From Temperatibacter marinus (GTDB lineage: Bacteria > Pseudomonadota > Alphaproteobacteria > Sphingomonadales > Kordiimonadaceae), in the NCBI RefSeq assembly GCF_031598375.1, contig NZ_CP123872.1:1-64000 (forward strand): a stretch of DNA of 64,000 nt. The letters run 5' to 3'. Made by a program: the position numbers and the translations under genes. Below are positions 8,946 through 18,961 of this stretch, piece after piece (the first letter of the stretch is position 1; each line of letters starts with the position of its first letter). The notes beneath the pieces were generated by a model. It was not told where the DNA came from. It saw nothing but the letters and a program-made list of their open reading frames with translations, and did not search any database.

Positions 8946-10172
8946 CTATCCGAGTAAATCAGTGGCCACTTCTTTAAAGGGTCTAGGATCTTGTAAAGAG
9001 TCAGCTGTGACTGGCACACGGGCAGCGATCAGCTTTTTCGACTGCATGAATTCCGCCATTGATGAAATACAGTCTGCGGCTATCATCCGCCCCTCTTTCA
9101 GATAAAAGAAAGCAAGCTTGCCTTCCTCTCGGCTTCCACGCTCAATGATTTCATCGTAGCCTTGGTTTAAACCAACCATCTGAAGTTTCAACTCATATTG
9201 ATCAGACCAGAACCAAGGTTGTGCGTTATAAGATACGTCGTGACCACATATATGCTGTATGGCTACTTTTGCTTGATCCACAGCATTTTGAACAGATTCA
9301 AGGCGCATGTGACGATCATAAAAAGGATTATGGTGCCATGTGACATCCCCGACGGCGTATATATCCGAATCTGATGTTTGGCATTGGGCATTGACCACAA
9401 TCCCTGCTTGGTTTGTCTCTAACCCCGCCGCATCAGCGAGTTCGCTATTGGCGATTAATCCAATTCCAATAATAACAAGATCAGCTTCCAAGCGTGCCCC
9501 GTCCTGTGTCACCACTGAACGTATGCAGTCATCCCCTTCAAAAGCAGTCGCAATTTTATTCAATTGAATGTCGACACCCTTTGAAGAATGAACAGCGTGA
9601 TAAAACTCAGAGACAGTGGGCGCAGTAACACGTTTAAGCAATCGATCCTCTGCCTCAAGCAGTGTAACAGACTTCTCTGCGCCGCGCGCAACCGCTGCGA
9701 TCTCAAGACCAATATAGCCGCCGCCGATAATGACGATCTTTTCTGCTTTATCCCATGAAGCATGCATTGCATCAATATCTGCAATCTTTCTAACATAGTG
9801 AAGACCTGTTTTATCGCACCCTGGCACTTCAAGCTGACGCGCATGGCCGCCTGTTGCTAAAATCAAAGAGCCGTAAGGAATGGTTGAGCCATCCGCAAGC
9901 AAGACTGACTTTGCCTCCCTATCAATCTTTTCAGCGCGACAGTTCAATTTGAGATCTACATTCATATCTTCGTAGAGTTTTTGACGATTTATGACGAGAC
10001 GTTCTCGTGTCATCTCCCCTTTCAAGTAGGCTTTCGAAAGGGGTGGTCGTTGATACGGCAGTTCATTCTCATCCGAGATAAGAACGATAGATCCATCAAA
10101 TTTTTGCTGTTTTAAACTCGTCACCAGCTGCGCCGCCGCGTGACCTCCACCAATTATAACGATATCAGCCAT
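8946..10172 (-). CDS. Ferredoxin/rhodocoxin-reductase-type FAD oxidoreductase
   Basis: A 408-aa pyridine nucleotide-disulfide-family flavoprotein resembling putidaredoxin/rhodocoxin reductases, which pass NAD(P)H electrons to a 2Fe-2S ferredoxin. It has an N-terminal FAD Rossmann loop IIGGGHAAAQL, the NPPLSKAYL-like block RPPLSKAYLKGE, a second dinucleotide loop IIGGGYIGLEIAA (NAD-binding) and the FAD motif DIYAVGDVTWH, followed by a C-terminal reductase domain. No redox-active CxxxxC is present, as expected for this subgroup. The start is ATG 10172 behind GGGGATTATT; the frame opens four codons earlier. No ferredoxin or oxygenase gene is adjacent, so the partner is unknown. Confidence 0.85.
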   Translation of the reverse strand: MADIVIIGGGHAAAQLVTSLKQQKFDGSIVLISDENELPYQRPPLSKAYLKGEMTRERLVINRQKLYEDMNVDLKLNCRAEKIDREAKSVLLADGSTIPYGSLILATGGHARQLEVPGCDKTGLHYVRKIADIDAMHASWDKAEKIVIIGGGYIGLEIAAVARGAEKSVTLLEAEDRLLKRVTAPTVSEFYHAVHSSKGVDIQLNKIATAFEGDDCIRSVVTQDGARLEADLVIIGIGLIANSELADAAGLETNQAGIVVNAQCQTSDSDIYAVGDVTWHHNPFYDRHMRLESVQNAVDQAKVAIQHICGHDVSYNAQPWFWSDQYELKLQMVGLNQGYDEIIERGSREEGKLAFFYLKEGRMIAADCISSMAEFMQSKKLIAARVPVTADSLQDPRPFKEVATDLLG

Positions 10173-10253
10173 AATAATCCCCACTTAAATAATTCTACCA
10201 CCGCAATATAGGGCGGACTGTAAAAAAAACACTGACAATTATCAAGATCCATA

Positions 10254-10290
10254 ACAAAAGAAAGGCCCGCCAAATTCATAGCGAGCCTTG
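10254..10290 (-). terminator. Intrinsic terminator after the AbgT gene
   Basis: On the minus strand AAGGCTCGC pairs with GCGGGCCTT (one wobble), followed by TCTTTTG. It lies 24 bp after the transporter stop at 10315. Confidence 0.7.
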
Positions 10291-10314
10291 CCTCTTTAAA
10301 TTTAAACCATGAAC

Positions 10315-11886
10315 CTATTTGCCCGGCAAGACATAACTTGCAGAGGCTCCGGGCCCAAGCGGCAAGTCTAATCCTATCCATGTCATGGTCATGAGAAGGC
10401 CGAGAACCAACATCCAGATAGAATAAGGAATCATCATGGCCGTCAAACTGCCGAGACCAAACTCAGGTTTCCAGCGCTGACAGAAAGCAAGAATTAGAGG
10501 GAAATAAAACATCAATGGTGTGATGATATTTGTAGCACCGTCTCCCATTCTGTAGGCTGCAGTCGCCATTTCAGGGCTTACCCCAAGCAACATAAACATT
10601 GGGACCATCACGGGAGCCAGTATGGCCCATTTAGCACTGGCAGATCCTACAAAGATATTAATCATGGCCGCAATCAGAATCATGAGCCCAATCAACACAG
10701 GCATCGGCAGATCTGTCGATCCCAGAAATTCTGCACCGTTGATCGCTAAAATTATTCCCATATTCGACCAATTGAACATTACAACAAAATGTGCTGCTGT
10801 AAAGACGATGACAAGATAATAGGCCATGTCCTTCATAGAATCTGCCATCATAGTCACAACATCACGGTGATCCTTCACCGTTCCAACAGCCGAGCCATAG
10901 GCCCACCCTGCAAGCAGAAACATGACAAAAAAGCCTGCTACCAACGACTTATAGAAGGGAGAAAGTTGTGCAGTCGCAACTGCAGACTCATCAATCAGAG
11001 GTGTGCCTGGTCCAAGAGTAATATAAACCCAAAAAGCAATGACGGCGAGAACAGCAAGTCCCGCTCTCTTTAGACCCTTTCTCTGCTGTTCAGAAAGTCT
11101 GCCCTGATCTTCTGCACTAATATCAATTGTGCTTTCTTTTGCATTAAATTTACCGAGGCGCGGTTCGACAATTTTATCTGTCACATACCAAATAATCGGT
11201 AGAAAAACAAAAGTCATCGCCATGATGAAATACCAGTTACCTGCAATATTTGCATCCCATGTTGGCACCAATAGCTCAACGGCTGATTCTGTTATTCCAA
11301 ACAGCAGTGCGTCTAGTTGACCTGGCAACAAATTCGCTGAAAAACCACCAGACACCCCTGCAAATGCCGCTGCAATGCCCGCAATTGGATGGCGGCCAGC
11401 TGAGGCGAATAATATGCCGGCAAGAGGAATGAGTACCACATAAGCGGCATCTGCCGCCAAGTTCGCAATCATGGCAACCAAAGCAACCACTGGGGTGAGA
11501 AGCATTTTGGGTGCTGAAGCGACCCCTGCGCGCATTGCACTGGAGAAAAGCCCTGTGCGCTCTGCGACACCTGCTCCCAGCATCACAATCAACACATATC
11601 CCAAAGGATGAAAGTGAGTCATAGTTTTTGGCATATCTACAAAGAGCTTTTCAATATTTTCTGCAGACAACAAACTGCTGACAGCAATCACCGTCGCATT
11701 GCCCGCAGAATCCTTAATCGTAGGATGCAAAGCAGAAACGCCCATCGACGATAATAGGACAGAGGCAATAACGAGAAAGAGAATAAGCCATAAAAAGAGA
11801 AAGACAGGATCAGGTAATCTGTTACCCGTGCGCTCAATCCATCCTAAAATTCCGCTATTCAGTTCTTTTGGTTGATGATCAGACAT
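10315..11886 (-). CDS. AbgT-family transporter
   Basis: A 523-aa inner-membrane protein with roughly 11-13 hydrophobic segments, matching the AbgT family (E. coli AbgT imports p-aminobenzoyl-glutamate; Neisseria MtrF and Alcanivorax YdaH export sulfonamides). Family blocks include the N-terminal WIERTGNRLPDPVFLFLWL, the GVAERTGLFSSAMR loop, and MNIFVGSASAKWAILAPVMVPM with GDGATNIITPL, the two re-entrant hairpin regions. No abgA/abgB hydrolase gene is next to it, so uptake of folate catabolites or export of antimetabolites cannot be told apart. It is monocistronic with its own terminator. Confidence 0.88.
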   Translation of the reverse strand: MSDHQPKELNSGILGWIERTGNRLPDPVFLFLWLILFLVIASVLLSSMGVSALHPTIKDSAGNATVIAVSSLLSAENIEKLFVDMPKTMTHFHPLGYVLIVMLGAGVAERTGLFSSAMRAGVASAPKMLLTPVVALVAMIANLAADAAYVVLIPLAGILFASAGRHPIAGIAAAFAGVSGGFSANLLPGQLDALLFGITESAVELLVPTWDANIAGNWYFIMAMTFVFLPIIWYVTDKIVEPRLGKFNAKESTIDISAEDQGRLSEQQRKGLKRAGLAVLAVIAFWVYITLGPGTPLIDESAVATAQLSPFYKSLVAGFFVMFLLAGWAYGSAVGTVKDHRDVVTMMADSMKDMAYYLVIVFTAAHFVVMFNWSNMGIILAINGAEFLGSTDLPMPVLIGLMILIAAMINIFVGSASAKWAILAPVMVPMFMLLGVSPEMATAAYRMGDGATNIITPLMFYFPLILAFCQRWKPEFGLGSLTAMMIPYSIWMLVLGLLMTMTWIGLDLPLGPGASASYVLPGK

Positions 11887-11995
11887 ATATTCCTCCCTAG
11901 AATAATGGCAGTATAGTATGGCGAAAAATCAAGAATGCAAGGAAGCCTTATAAAAACAAAGCAAAGACCTAAGAATAAAGCAAAAATAGGGAAAA

Positions 11996-12083
11996 TGGTG
12001 CGGCCAAGAAGACTCGAACTTCCACGGGATACAATCCCACAGCGACCTCAACGCTGCGCGTCTACCAATTCCGCCATGGCCGC
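11996..12083 (-). tRNA. tRNA-Leu(GAG)
   Basis: The minus strand folds as a class II tRNA of 88 nt with encoded CCA: 7-bp acceptor GCGGCCA/TGGCCGC, D-arm with GGTAGAC, anticodon stem CAGCG/CGCTG with loop TTGAGGT (anticodon GAG, reading CUC/CUU), a long variable arm and a T-arm GTTCGAGTC. The long variable arm supports Leu. Confidence 0.95.
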
Positions 12084-12100
12084 GAAATGGTGTGCGGCGA

Positions 12101-12129
12101 TAAATAGCGAAAGCCCTTTAAAGACGCAA
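12101..12129 (-). promoter_or_regulatory. Candidate promoter of tRNA-Leu
   Basis: On the minus strand TTGCGT (12124-12129) and TATTTA (12101-12106) are separated by 17 bp, ending 17 bp before the tRNA 5' end. The layout matches the tRNA-Trp promoter in this window. Confidence 0.55.
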
Positions 12130-12149
12130 GCCTTTTTTTGAAATAATAT

Positions 12150-12392
12150 TTAAACTTGTAATTGAGACATCATGCGAGTGATTGAAACCCCAACTCTATC
12201 TCCGACTATCATGATTTCACCGCGCGCAATTAATTCTTCATTCGCATAGATCCAGCACTCATCTTCATGGCGCGCATCTAAGTCAATCACTGCGCCGCGA
12301 CCCATCTTAAGAAGCTGACGGACAGGCATAATTGATTTACCAAGGGTAACGGTAATTTCAACGGTGACTCGATTAACAGCTTGTGTAGCCAT
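12150..12392 (-). CDS. fliN: Short FliN-like (SpoA-domain) protein
   Basis: An 80-aa protein that is essentially one SpoA domain, as in the C-terminus of FliN, which with FliM and FliG forms the flagellar C-ring that switches rotation. Typical blocks are VTVEITVTLGKSIMPVRQLLKMGRGAVIDLD and a C-terminal NEELIARGEIMIVGDRVGVSITRM. The usual 30-60 residue N-terminal extension of FliN is absent, and no start upstream in frame supplies one. It stands alone between lipB (divergent) and tRNA-Leu, away from any other flagellar gene in the window. It could be a genuine minimal FliN, as in several alphaproteobacteria, or a paralogue. Confidence 0.75.
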   Translation of the reverse strand: MATQAVNRVTVEITVTLGKSIMPVRQLLKMGRGAVIDLDARHEDECWIYANEELIARGEIMIVGDRVGVSITRMMSQLQV

Positions 12393-12465
12393 AACATCCT
12401 ACTTCTTAATTTCTTTGGTGACCTTACACTAAGCCATTCAGATAAAAAGGTAAAGAGGGTTTCTA

Positions 12466-12493
12466 TTGACCTAAATTCTAGAACATATATATA
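12466..12493 (+). promoter_or_regulatory. Candidate promoter of lipB
   Basis: TTGACC (12466-12471) and TATATA (12488-12493) are separated by 16 bp and lie about 28 bp upstream of the lipB ATG at 12522. Confidence 0.5.
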
Positions 12494-12521
12494 GCCTGTA
12501 TAGAGGAAAAAGGATCTTGCG

Positions 12522-13262
12522 ATGGCCCTTGAATGGAAAATAAGTGATCAGACTGTTGACTATCCATATGCGATGAACGCGATGGAAGAGCGCGCAGCTG
12601 CAATCTTCACGAACTCCGCAGAGGAGCAAGTTTGGTTGCTTGAACATGAACCGCTCTATACAGCTGGAACCAGCGCTGATCCTTCTGATCTTTTAGACCC
12701 TGATCGTTTCCCAGTTTACGATGCTGGACGTGGCGGTCAATATACATACCACGGGCCCGGTCAACGCGTAGTATACTTCATGCTCAATTTGAATGAGCGC
12801 GGTAAAGATCTTCGAAAGTTTATTTGGAATTTGGAAGAGGTTATTATACAAACCCTTGATGCCTTCCAAGTGAAGGGGGAACGTCGTGATGGGCGTGTGG
12901 GGATCTGGGTAAAGCGTGATAACGGTCGAGAAGATAAAATTGCTGCCATTGGTGTTCGTGTTAGAAAATGGGTAACCTTTCACGGAATCGCTATAAATGT
13001 AGATCCTGATCTCTCACATTTTAATGGTATAGTTCCCTGCGGCATTGAAAGTCACGGCGTTACAAGCTTGCATGATCTTGGGCATATTTTGACCCTTGAA
13101 GATGTCGATGTCATTCTAAAAGAAAAATTTGAAACCATTATGGGGATGAGCCCTAGGCCAATGATGGAAATCCACCAAGCTGTGCCCGCGGATAGTATGT
13201 CCCCGATCGTGCGCAGCGAAAATGATGATATCCTCACAACAAACCCTGTTTTTCAGCTCTAG
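12522..13262 (+). CDS. lipB: Lipoyl(octanoyl) transferase LipB
   Basis: A 246-aa cytosolic enzyme that moves octanoyl from octanoyl-ACP to lipoyl domains of 2-oxoacid dehydrogenases and GcvH, the first step of lipoate assembly. Signatures: [33 protein letters not shown] (substrate-binding block), [22 protein letters not shown] containing the catalytic Lys, and [14 protein letters not shown] with the acyl-thioester Cys. Length is slightly longer than E. coli LipB (213 aa) because of a C-terminal tail of about 30 residues. The gene is monocistronic, and its stop is 1 bp from the stop of the convergent rodA. Confidence 0.95.
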   Translation: MALEWKISDQTVDYPYAMNAMEERAAAIFTNSAEEQVWLLEHEPLYTAGTSADPSDLLDPDRFPVYDAGRGGQYTYHGPGQRVVYFMLNLNERGKDLRKFIWNLEEVIIQTLDAFQVKGERRDGRVGIWVKRDNGREDKIAAIGVRVRKWVTFHGIAINVDPDLSHFNGIVPCGIESHGVTSLHDLGHILTLEDVDVILKEKFETIMGMSPRPMMEIHQAVPADSMSPIVRSENDDILTTNPVFQL

Positions 13263-13263
13263 G

Positions 13264-14433
13264 TTAGCGTTTAAACCCAAAGAGGCTCGCGCCTTTAGGG
13301 GCGATAGTCATATGTCTATTTGTAGCCACACAGAGAATAAGTCCAACAGCGATCATATACGTTAACATTGCAGAGCCCCCATAAGACACCAAGGGGAGAG
13401 GCACCCCGACAACTGGCATCAATCCCATAACCATTCCGACATTAATTAACGTATATAAGAAAAGTGTGAACCCAAGCCCTGACGCCAGCAAGCGACCATA
13501 ATGGTTTCTACACCCCACTCCTATGAGGACACCATAGCTAAACACAAGCATATAGAGAGCAAGAAGAACGGCTCCTCCAACCAAGCCGAATTCTTCAACT
13601 TGGGCTGTAAAAATAAAATCTGTCCTCATCTCGGGCAAAAACTTGAGATGGCTTTGAGTTCCTTGAAGAAACCCTTTGCCAGACATTCCACCAGAACCAA
13701 TGGCGATTTTAGACTGAATAATTTGGTATCCCGCCCCATAAGGGTCTGATTCAGGATTCATAAATGTGATGACTCGACTTTTCTGATAATCTTTCAGTGC
13801 AGACCATGCAATTGGGGTCGCAACAAGGGCTAAGACAGCCCCTACAATAAAGAGCCAACGCGGTACACCGGCTAAAAAAATCACGACAATACCACCCGCC
13901 AAAATCATTAAACTTGTCCCCAAATCAGGTTGCCGAAGAACAAGCAAGATTGGCAGGGCCACAAGAAAGACTGGAATGATGAGGCTTTTTAATGATTTCA
14001 CTTTATTAAAATCAATGCCGTGGAAATACCGTGCCATTGCCATCACAACAGCAACTTTCATTAACTCCGAAGGCTGAAGGCGCATAAAGCCGAGATCTAA
14101 CCAGCGTTGTCCGCCCATGCCTGTGTGTCCTATAAATTCAACGACAACAAGTAAAATAAGACCAAAGAACCAGGCAGGATAAGACAGAGACATCCATACA
14201 CGGATATCTGTTGTGGCAATGACAATCATTACGGCAAAAGATAGGGCAAACCTTTGAATATGAGCCGCCGCATAGGGTTCATAAGTACCACCAGAGACAG
14301 AATAGAGCATCGCCACACCCACTGAAGCTAACCCACAGACAAGCAAGACGATGAACCAATTCAGGCCGATTAGCCGTTGCCACCACGTCTTGTCATTGTG
14401 TCGCGGAGCAAACATACCGGTTTTACCCATCAA
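13264..14433 (-). CDS. mrdB: Rod-shape peptidoglycan polymerase RodA
   Basis: A 389-aa SEDS-family membrane glycosyltransferase with about 10 transmembrane helices that polymerises lipid II during lateral wall growth, working with PBP2. Motifs: GLASVGVAMLYSVSGG in TM1-2, GHTGMGGQRWLDLGFMRLQPSELMK, LRQPDLGTS, the long loop with SGKGFLQGTQSHLKFLPEMRTDFIF (catalytic-Asp region), and GVPLPLVSYGGSAMLTY. The start overlaps the end of mrdA by 11 nt, so the two products are probably made in fixed ratio. It is the last gene of the mreC-mreD-mrdA-rodA unit. Confidence 0.95.
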   Translation of the reverse strand: MMGKTGMFAPRHNDKTWWQRLIGLNWFIVLLVCGLASVGVAMLYSVSGGTYEPYAAAHIQRFALSFAVMIVIATTDIRVWMSLSYPAWFFGLILLVVVEFIGHTGMGGQRWLDLGFMRLQPSELMKVAVVMAMARYFHGIDFNKVKSLKSLIIPVFLVALPILLVLRQPDLGTSLMILAGGIVVIFLAGVPRWLFIVGAVLALVATPIAWSALKDYQKSRVITFMNPESDPYGAGYQIIQSKIAIGSGGMSGKGFLQGTQSHLKFLPEMRTDFIFTAQVEEFGLVGGAVLLALYMLVFSYGVLIGVGCRNHYGRLLASGLGFTLFLYTLINVGMVMGLMPVVGVPLPLVSYGGSAMLTYMIAVGLILCVATNRHMTIAPKGASLFGFKR

Positions 14434-16291
14434 GTCCCTCCTCTTTTTCTCTTGCCAGTCGCTTCGCCACCTCTTCAGGTGTGAAATTACCTGTCTCAGT
14501 TAATTTATAGAGTATTTCACGGCCGATCGGAGCTGCGACAGAGCCGCCACCGCCTCCATGCTGGACAAGGACAGAAACAATATACTCAGGATTATCAAAA
14601 GGAGCATATCCTACAAAAAGAGCATGGTCCCGAGATTTCCAGGCAAGATCTTCATTCTTCACGACGCCATCTTTTCTCTCTGCCTTCGAGATGGTTCTAA
14701 CTTGAGACGTTCCTGTCTTGCCTGCAATCTTTTGAGTGTCTCTTGGATTCCGGAAGTCATGGGCAGTGCCCCCGCTCTTCATGACATCATGCATTCCGTT
14801 TCGCATTAATTCTAGATGTAAAGGGTTCGCATCAAGGGTCGCTGTACCAGATAAATGATCTGCACCTATAGTATCTTGGATTAACTTTGGAAATATCGCT
14901 TTGCCTGTCGCTAAACGAGCGGTCATAACCGCTAATTCTAAAGGTGTCGCTGTGAAGGCTCCTTGACCAATAGAAGCATTCAGGGTTTCCCCTTGATACC
15001 AATTTACGCCTAATGCCGATTCTTTCCATGCCTTTGTAGGAACCAGACCTTTGGAAACGCCATCAAGCCCAATGTCGTAGGATGTTCCTAGGCCAAACCT
15101 TTCGCACACAACAGCCAGATCATCAATGTCCAATTTTTCTGCAAGTTCATAATAATAAACATCACAACTTTTGGCGATTGACTGAAGTAAATTTACACGC
15201 CCATGACCTTTATCTTCCCAACAGTGATAAGTGCGGTCCCCGTAAGTGTGTTTACCCGTGCATCTGACTGTTGTCTCTTCAGTGATTAAGCCTTTTTCAA
15301 GAGCCGCGAGCGCAACAAGCATTTTTATTGTCGATCCAGGAGGGAATTTTCCAGCGAGAGCTTTATTCAACAAAGGTTTTCTTGGATCTTTTAAAATTGC
15401 ATTCCAGTTTTCCTGGCTAATCCCAGAATTAAAATCATTGGGATCATAAGAGGGCGTCGATGCCATGGAAAGAATTTCGCCTGATTCAGCTTTCATTACC
15501 ACTGCACCTGCAGCTTGTTCGCCCAATTTTTCAGCAACAAACTGTTGAAGTTCCATATCCAAGGTCAATTGAATGGGATGCCCCTCTTCAGCATCCTGGC
15601 GCGGATCTAGTTCGCGGATTTCCCGCCCAACTGCATTGACCTCAACGCGTCGCGCACCTGCCCGACCTCTCAGGCTATCTTCATAACGCCGTTCAATGCC
15701 GTCGCGCCCTAATTTGAAACCTGGCAGTTGATACAAAGGATCTTTCCCAATGTCTTCGGGTCGGGGACTGCCCACATAGCCAACAATATGCGCCGCAAGG
15801 TGACTATAAGGGTAATCTCGTGTCATACCAGAATCTGGAAACACCCCCTCTAGACCTGGAATTTCCACATTAACACGCGCAAAATCATGCCACTCAAGGC
15901 CTTTGGCAATTGTAACGGGAACAAAGTTTCTCTGCCGCTTTATTGTCCGCTCTATACGGGAAATCTGATTTTTCGAGAGTGGAAGAATGCGATTAATTTT
16001 CTGCAACGTCCTTGATACATTTTGAGTTTGTTCTGGCACAAGGTATACACGGAAATCCTGTTTATTAGTTGCTACCTTCTTTCCATAACGATCCAGAATT
16101 TCTCCCCGTTTGGGAGCAATAAGGCGCAAGGAGATCCGATTATTATCAGCTTTAAGCTTATAGCTCTTTCCCTGGATGACAGAAAGATAATAGAGCCGAG
16201 CCCCAAGGCCAGCCATAAATGCACCTTGCAATCCAGCAAGCAAGAAAGCTCGTCTGGAATATTTTTGATATCGCTGCCCTTCTCTTGCCAC
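14423..16291 (-). CDS. mrdA: Penicillin-binding protein 2 (peptidoglycan transpeptidase)
   Basis: A 622-aa class B PBP that cross-links peptidoglycan in the elongasome. An N-terminal cytoplasmic tail and membrane anchor (about 14-35) are followed by the pedestal domain and a transpeptidase domain from about residue 250. Active-site motifs are STIK (nucleophile Ser), SCD in AKSCDVYYY (SxN-type position) and KTGTSQV. The 5' end is 11 bp after mreD; the 3' end overlaps rodA by 11 nt. The motif set is intact, so it should be an active, beta-lactam-sensitive enzyme. Confidence 0.95.
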   Translation of the reverse strand: MAREGQRYQKYSRRAFLLAGLQGAFMAGLGARLYYLSVIQGKSYKLKADNNRISLRLIAPKRGEILDRYGKKVATNKQDFRVYLVPEQTQNVSRTLQKINRILPLSKNQISRIERTIKRQRNFVPVTIAKGLEWHDFARVNVEIPGLEGVFPDSGMTRDYPYSHLAAHIVGYVGSPRPEDIGKDPLYQLPGFKLGRDGIERRYEDSLRGRAGARRVEVNAVGREIRELDPRQDAEEGHPIQLTLDMELQQFVAEKLGEQAAGAVVMKAESGEILSMASTPSYDPNDFNSGISQENWNAILKDPRKPLLNKALAGKFPPGSTIKMLVALAALEKGLITEETTVRCTGKHTYGDRTYHCWEDKGHGRVNLLQSIAKSCDVYYYELAEKLDIDDLAVVCERFGLGTSYDIGLDGVSKGLVPTKAWKESALGVNWYQGETLNASIGQGAFTATPLELAVMTARLATGKAIFPKLIQDTIGADHLSGTATLDANPLHLELMRNGMHDVMKSGGTAHDFRNPRDTQKIAGKTGTSQVRTISKAERKDGVVKNEDLAWKSRDHALFVGYAPFDNPEYIVSVLVQHGGGGGSVAAPIGREILYKLTETGNFTPEEVAKRLAREKEEGLDG

Positions 16292-16302
16292 GCTTCACTC
16301 AC

Positions 16303-16812
16303 CTAAGCCAAAATTGTTCTACGGATACGCCCCAATAGCAAACCAATGATAGCATAGGAAAAAATTGTGAGCAAAAATTGAAAAAGAATGGGTTCAACAG
16401 CTGTCACGCGGCCGGACACAATACTTGTCAACGCCCAGGAAAGGGTGAATAAGCCTGCCGCAAGGACAGCGAAGACTGCCCAATAAATCAAACGGCTTCT
16501 GCCTTTATAATATTTGATCTGATTAATCACAAAAAGGCGGGCCAGCACAAGAATTAGAAGATTCAAGCCCATAGGGACATTCAGCCACAAATCTAACATT
16601 AATCCAATGATAGCGCAGGCACCATAGGGCATCATCAGAGGACGCGTAGAAGTCCAGTAAAATACACACATTAATGCGAAATGAGGCATCATTAAATTTG
16701 ATACTCCCGTCCCAACCGGCAAAAGCATTAAAGCAGATAAGAAAAGCGAAACCATCAAAGGCACATAGCCTTTAGCACCAAAAGAAGAAATATTTAGTTT
16801 GACTTTAGCCAT
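16303..16812 (-). CDS. mreD: Rod shape-determining protein MreD
   Basis: A 169-aa hydrophobic protein with five to six predicted membrane helices, the usual MreD size and topology. MreD links MreC with the membrane part of the elongasome. Sequence conservation in this family is weak; GLMLDLWLNVPMGLNLLILVLARL is the best family-like block, and the position between mreC and mrdA settles the call. Its start overlaps the mreC stop by 8 nt. Confidence 0.88.
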   Translation of the reverse strand: MAKVKLNISSFGAKGYVPLMVSLFLSALMLLPVGTGVSNLMMPHFALMCVFYWTSTRPLMMPYGACAIIGLMLDLWLNVPMGLNLLILVLARLFVINQIKYYKGRSRLIYWAVFAVLAAGLFTLSWALTSIVSGRVTAVEPILFQFLLTIFSYAIIGLLLGRIRRTILA

Positions 16813-17689
16813 CCTCTTCCTCCTGTTTTAGCCCGTCTCCTTGAGGTTCTCCTTGATTCAAAAGAGAAGCGTAATTTAAGACACGGACATGATCAATCTT
16901 ATTAAAAAGACCTGTCGGCTTCATCAATACTGTATTCTCTGAAACTTCAACCACTTGGGCCAGAGGTAAATTAGCAGGAAAAAGTCCCCCATGACCGGAA
17001 GTGACAACAAGATCTCCTACTTTCACCTGAACCCCCTCAGGAAGAAAGGCAAGTCGGAGTAGATCGTTATTCAACCCTTCGGCAATGGCGACAGCACCTG
17101 ACGGAGAGTGAAGAACCGGTATTCGACTATTTATATCTGTGACCAGCAAAACTCGGGCCGTCCATCGACTGGTAGATTGCACCCGTCCAACAACACCGCG
17201 ATCGTCCACAACAGGCTGGTGCATACGCACGCCGTCCACTTGCCCTGCGCCAATAAGGAAGTTCCTTTGAAAAGCGCCGCCCCCAATTCCGATAACGCGC
17301 GCAGTCGCAGCTATGGGCACTTCGCGACCCGGCACTTTTAACATACGGTGGAGCTGCTCATTTTCGCGCATGAATTGTTCAGCTGCCAATCGCCAGCGTC
17401 TTAACTCCACATTCTCGGACTTCAGTCGTTCATTCTCTTGGTAAATGTCAGAAGCCCCTGCTACACGTTCTAATCCATCTTGAAGGGCTCTAACGGGGCG
17501 CTCAAAAAAGACCAGTACTGGGTAGATCAGATCAGTCGCATAACTACGCATAACAGAAGGTAAACGGCTTCCACTTGCGTCAAAAACCATCAGAACAAGG
17601 GCCAGCAAAATATAAAGATAAGCGGTAAATCGATTACGCTTTCCTTTTCTACTTGTTCCGCCTAGTGGATTTGATCCTTGCGCTATCAC
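16805..17689 (-). CDS. mreC: Rod shape-determining protein MreC
   Basis: A 294-aa bitopic protein: cytoplasmic N-terminus, one membrane helix (about 24-42), a coiled coil with YQENERLKSENVELRRW (about 78-112) and a periplasmic double beta-barrel domain (about 120-275) with the family blocks ARVIGIGGGAFQRNFLIGAG, DRGVVGRV and VTSGHGGLFPANLPLAQV. MreC activates PBP2-RodA. An acidic tail (EEEEDG-like) ends the protein. It follows mreB after a 99-bp spacer that contains a terminator, so the mreCD-mrdA-rodA genes receive either read-through or their own promoter. Confidence 0.95.
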   Translation of the reverse strand: MIAQGSNPLGGTSRKGKRNRFTAYLYILLALVLMVFDASGSRLPSVMRSYATDLIYPVLVFFERPVRALQDGLERVAGASDIYQENERLKSENVELRRWRLAAEQFMRENEQLHRMLKVPGREVPIAATARVIGIGGGAFQRNFLIGAGQVDGVRMHQPVVDDRGVVGRVQSTSRWTARVLLVTDINSRIPVLHSPSGAVAIAEGLNNDLLRLAFLPEGVQVKVGDLVVTSGHGGLFPANLPLAQVVEVSENTVLMKPTGLFNKIDHVRVLNYASLLNQGEPQGDGLKQEEEDG

Positions 17690-17749
17690 AGCAAACCAGG
17701 TCCCCTCTTAAATTTCCCTTCGCATCATCCCATAGACTGGGCAGAGCAC

Positions 17750-17781
17750 ATAAAAAAGGCGTCGATTTCCTCGACACCTTC
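17750..17781 (-). terminator. Intrinsic terminator between mreB and mreC
   Basis: On the minus strand AAGGTGTCGA pairs with TCGACGCCTT (10 bp, one wobble, loop GGAAA), followed by six T. It begins 8 bp after the mreB stop and should reduce mreCD-mrdA-rodA expression relative to mreB. Confidence 0.8.
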
Positions 17782-17788
17782 TTTTTTC

Positions 17789-18844
<1,056 letters not shown>

Positions 18845-18886
18845 TTACTGTTTCGCCTACTACAATAGACGAATCCCTTTAGAATT

Positions 18887-18915
18887 CTTATGCGGCTTTT
18901 AAGCGCTGCGTGCAA
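18887..18915 (-). promoter_or_regulatory. Candidate promoter of mreB
   Basis: On the minus strand TTGCAC (18910-18915) and CATAAG (18887-18892) are spaced 17 bp apart, giving a leader of about 55 nt before the mreB ATG. Confidence 0.4.
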
Positions 18916-18961
18916 GTCATCTTACCAATTTTTAGGGCAGAAATATGATTTTTTTGTCCAA

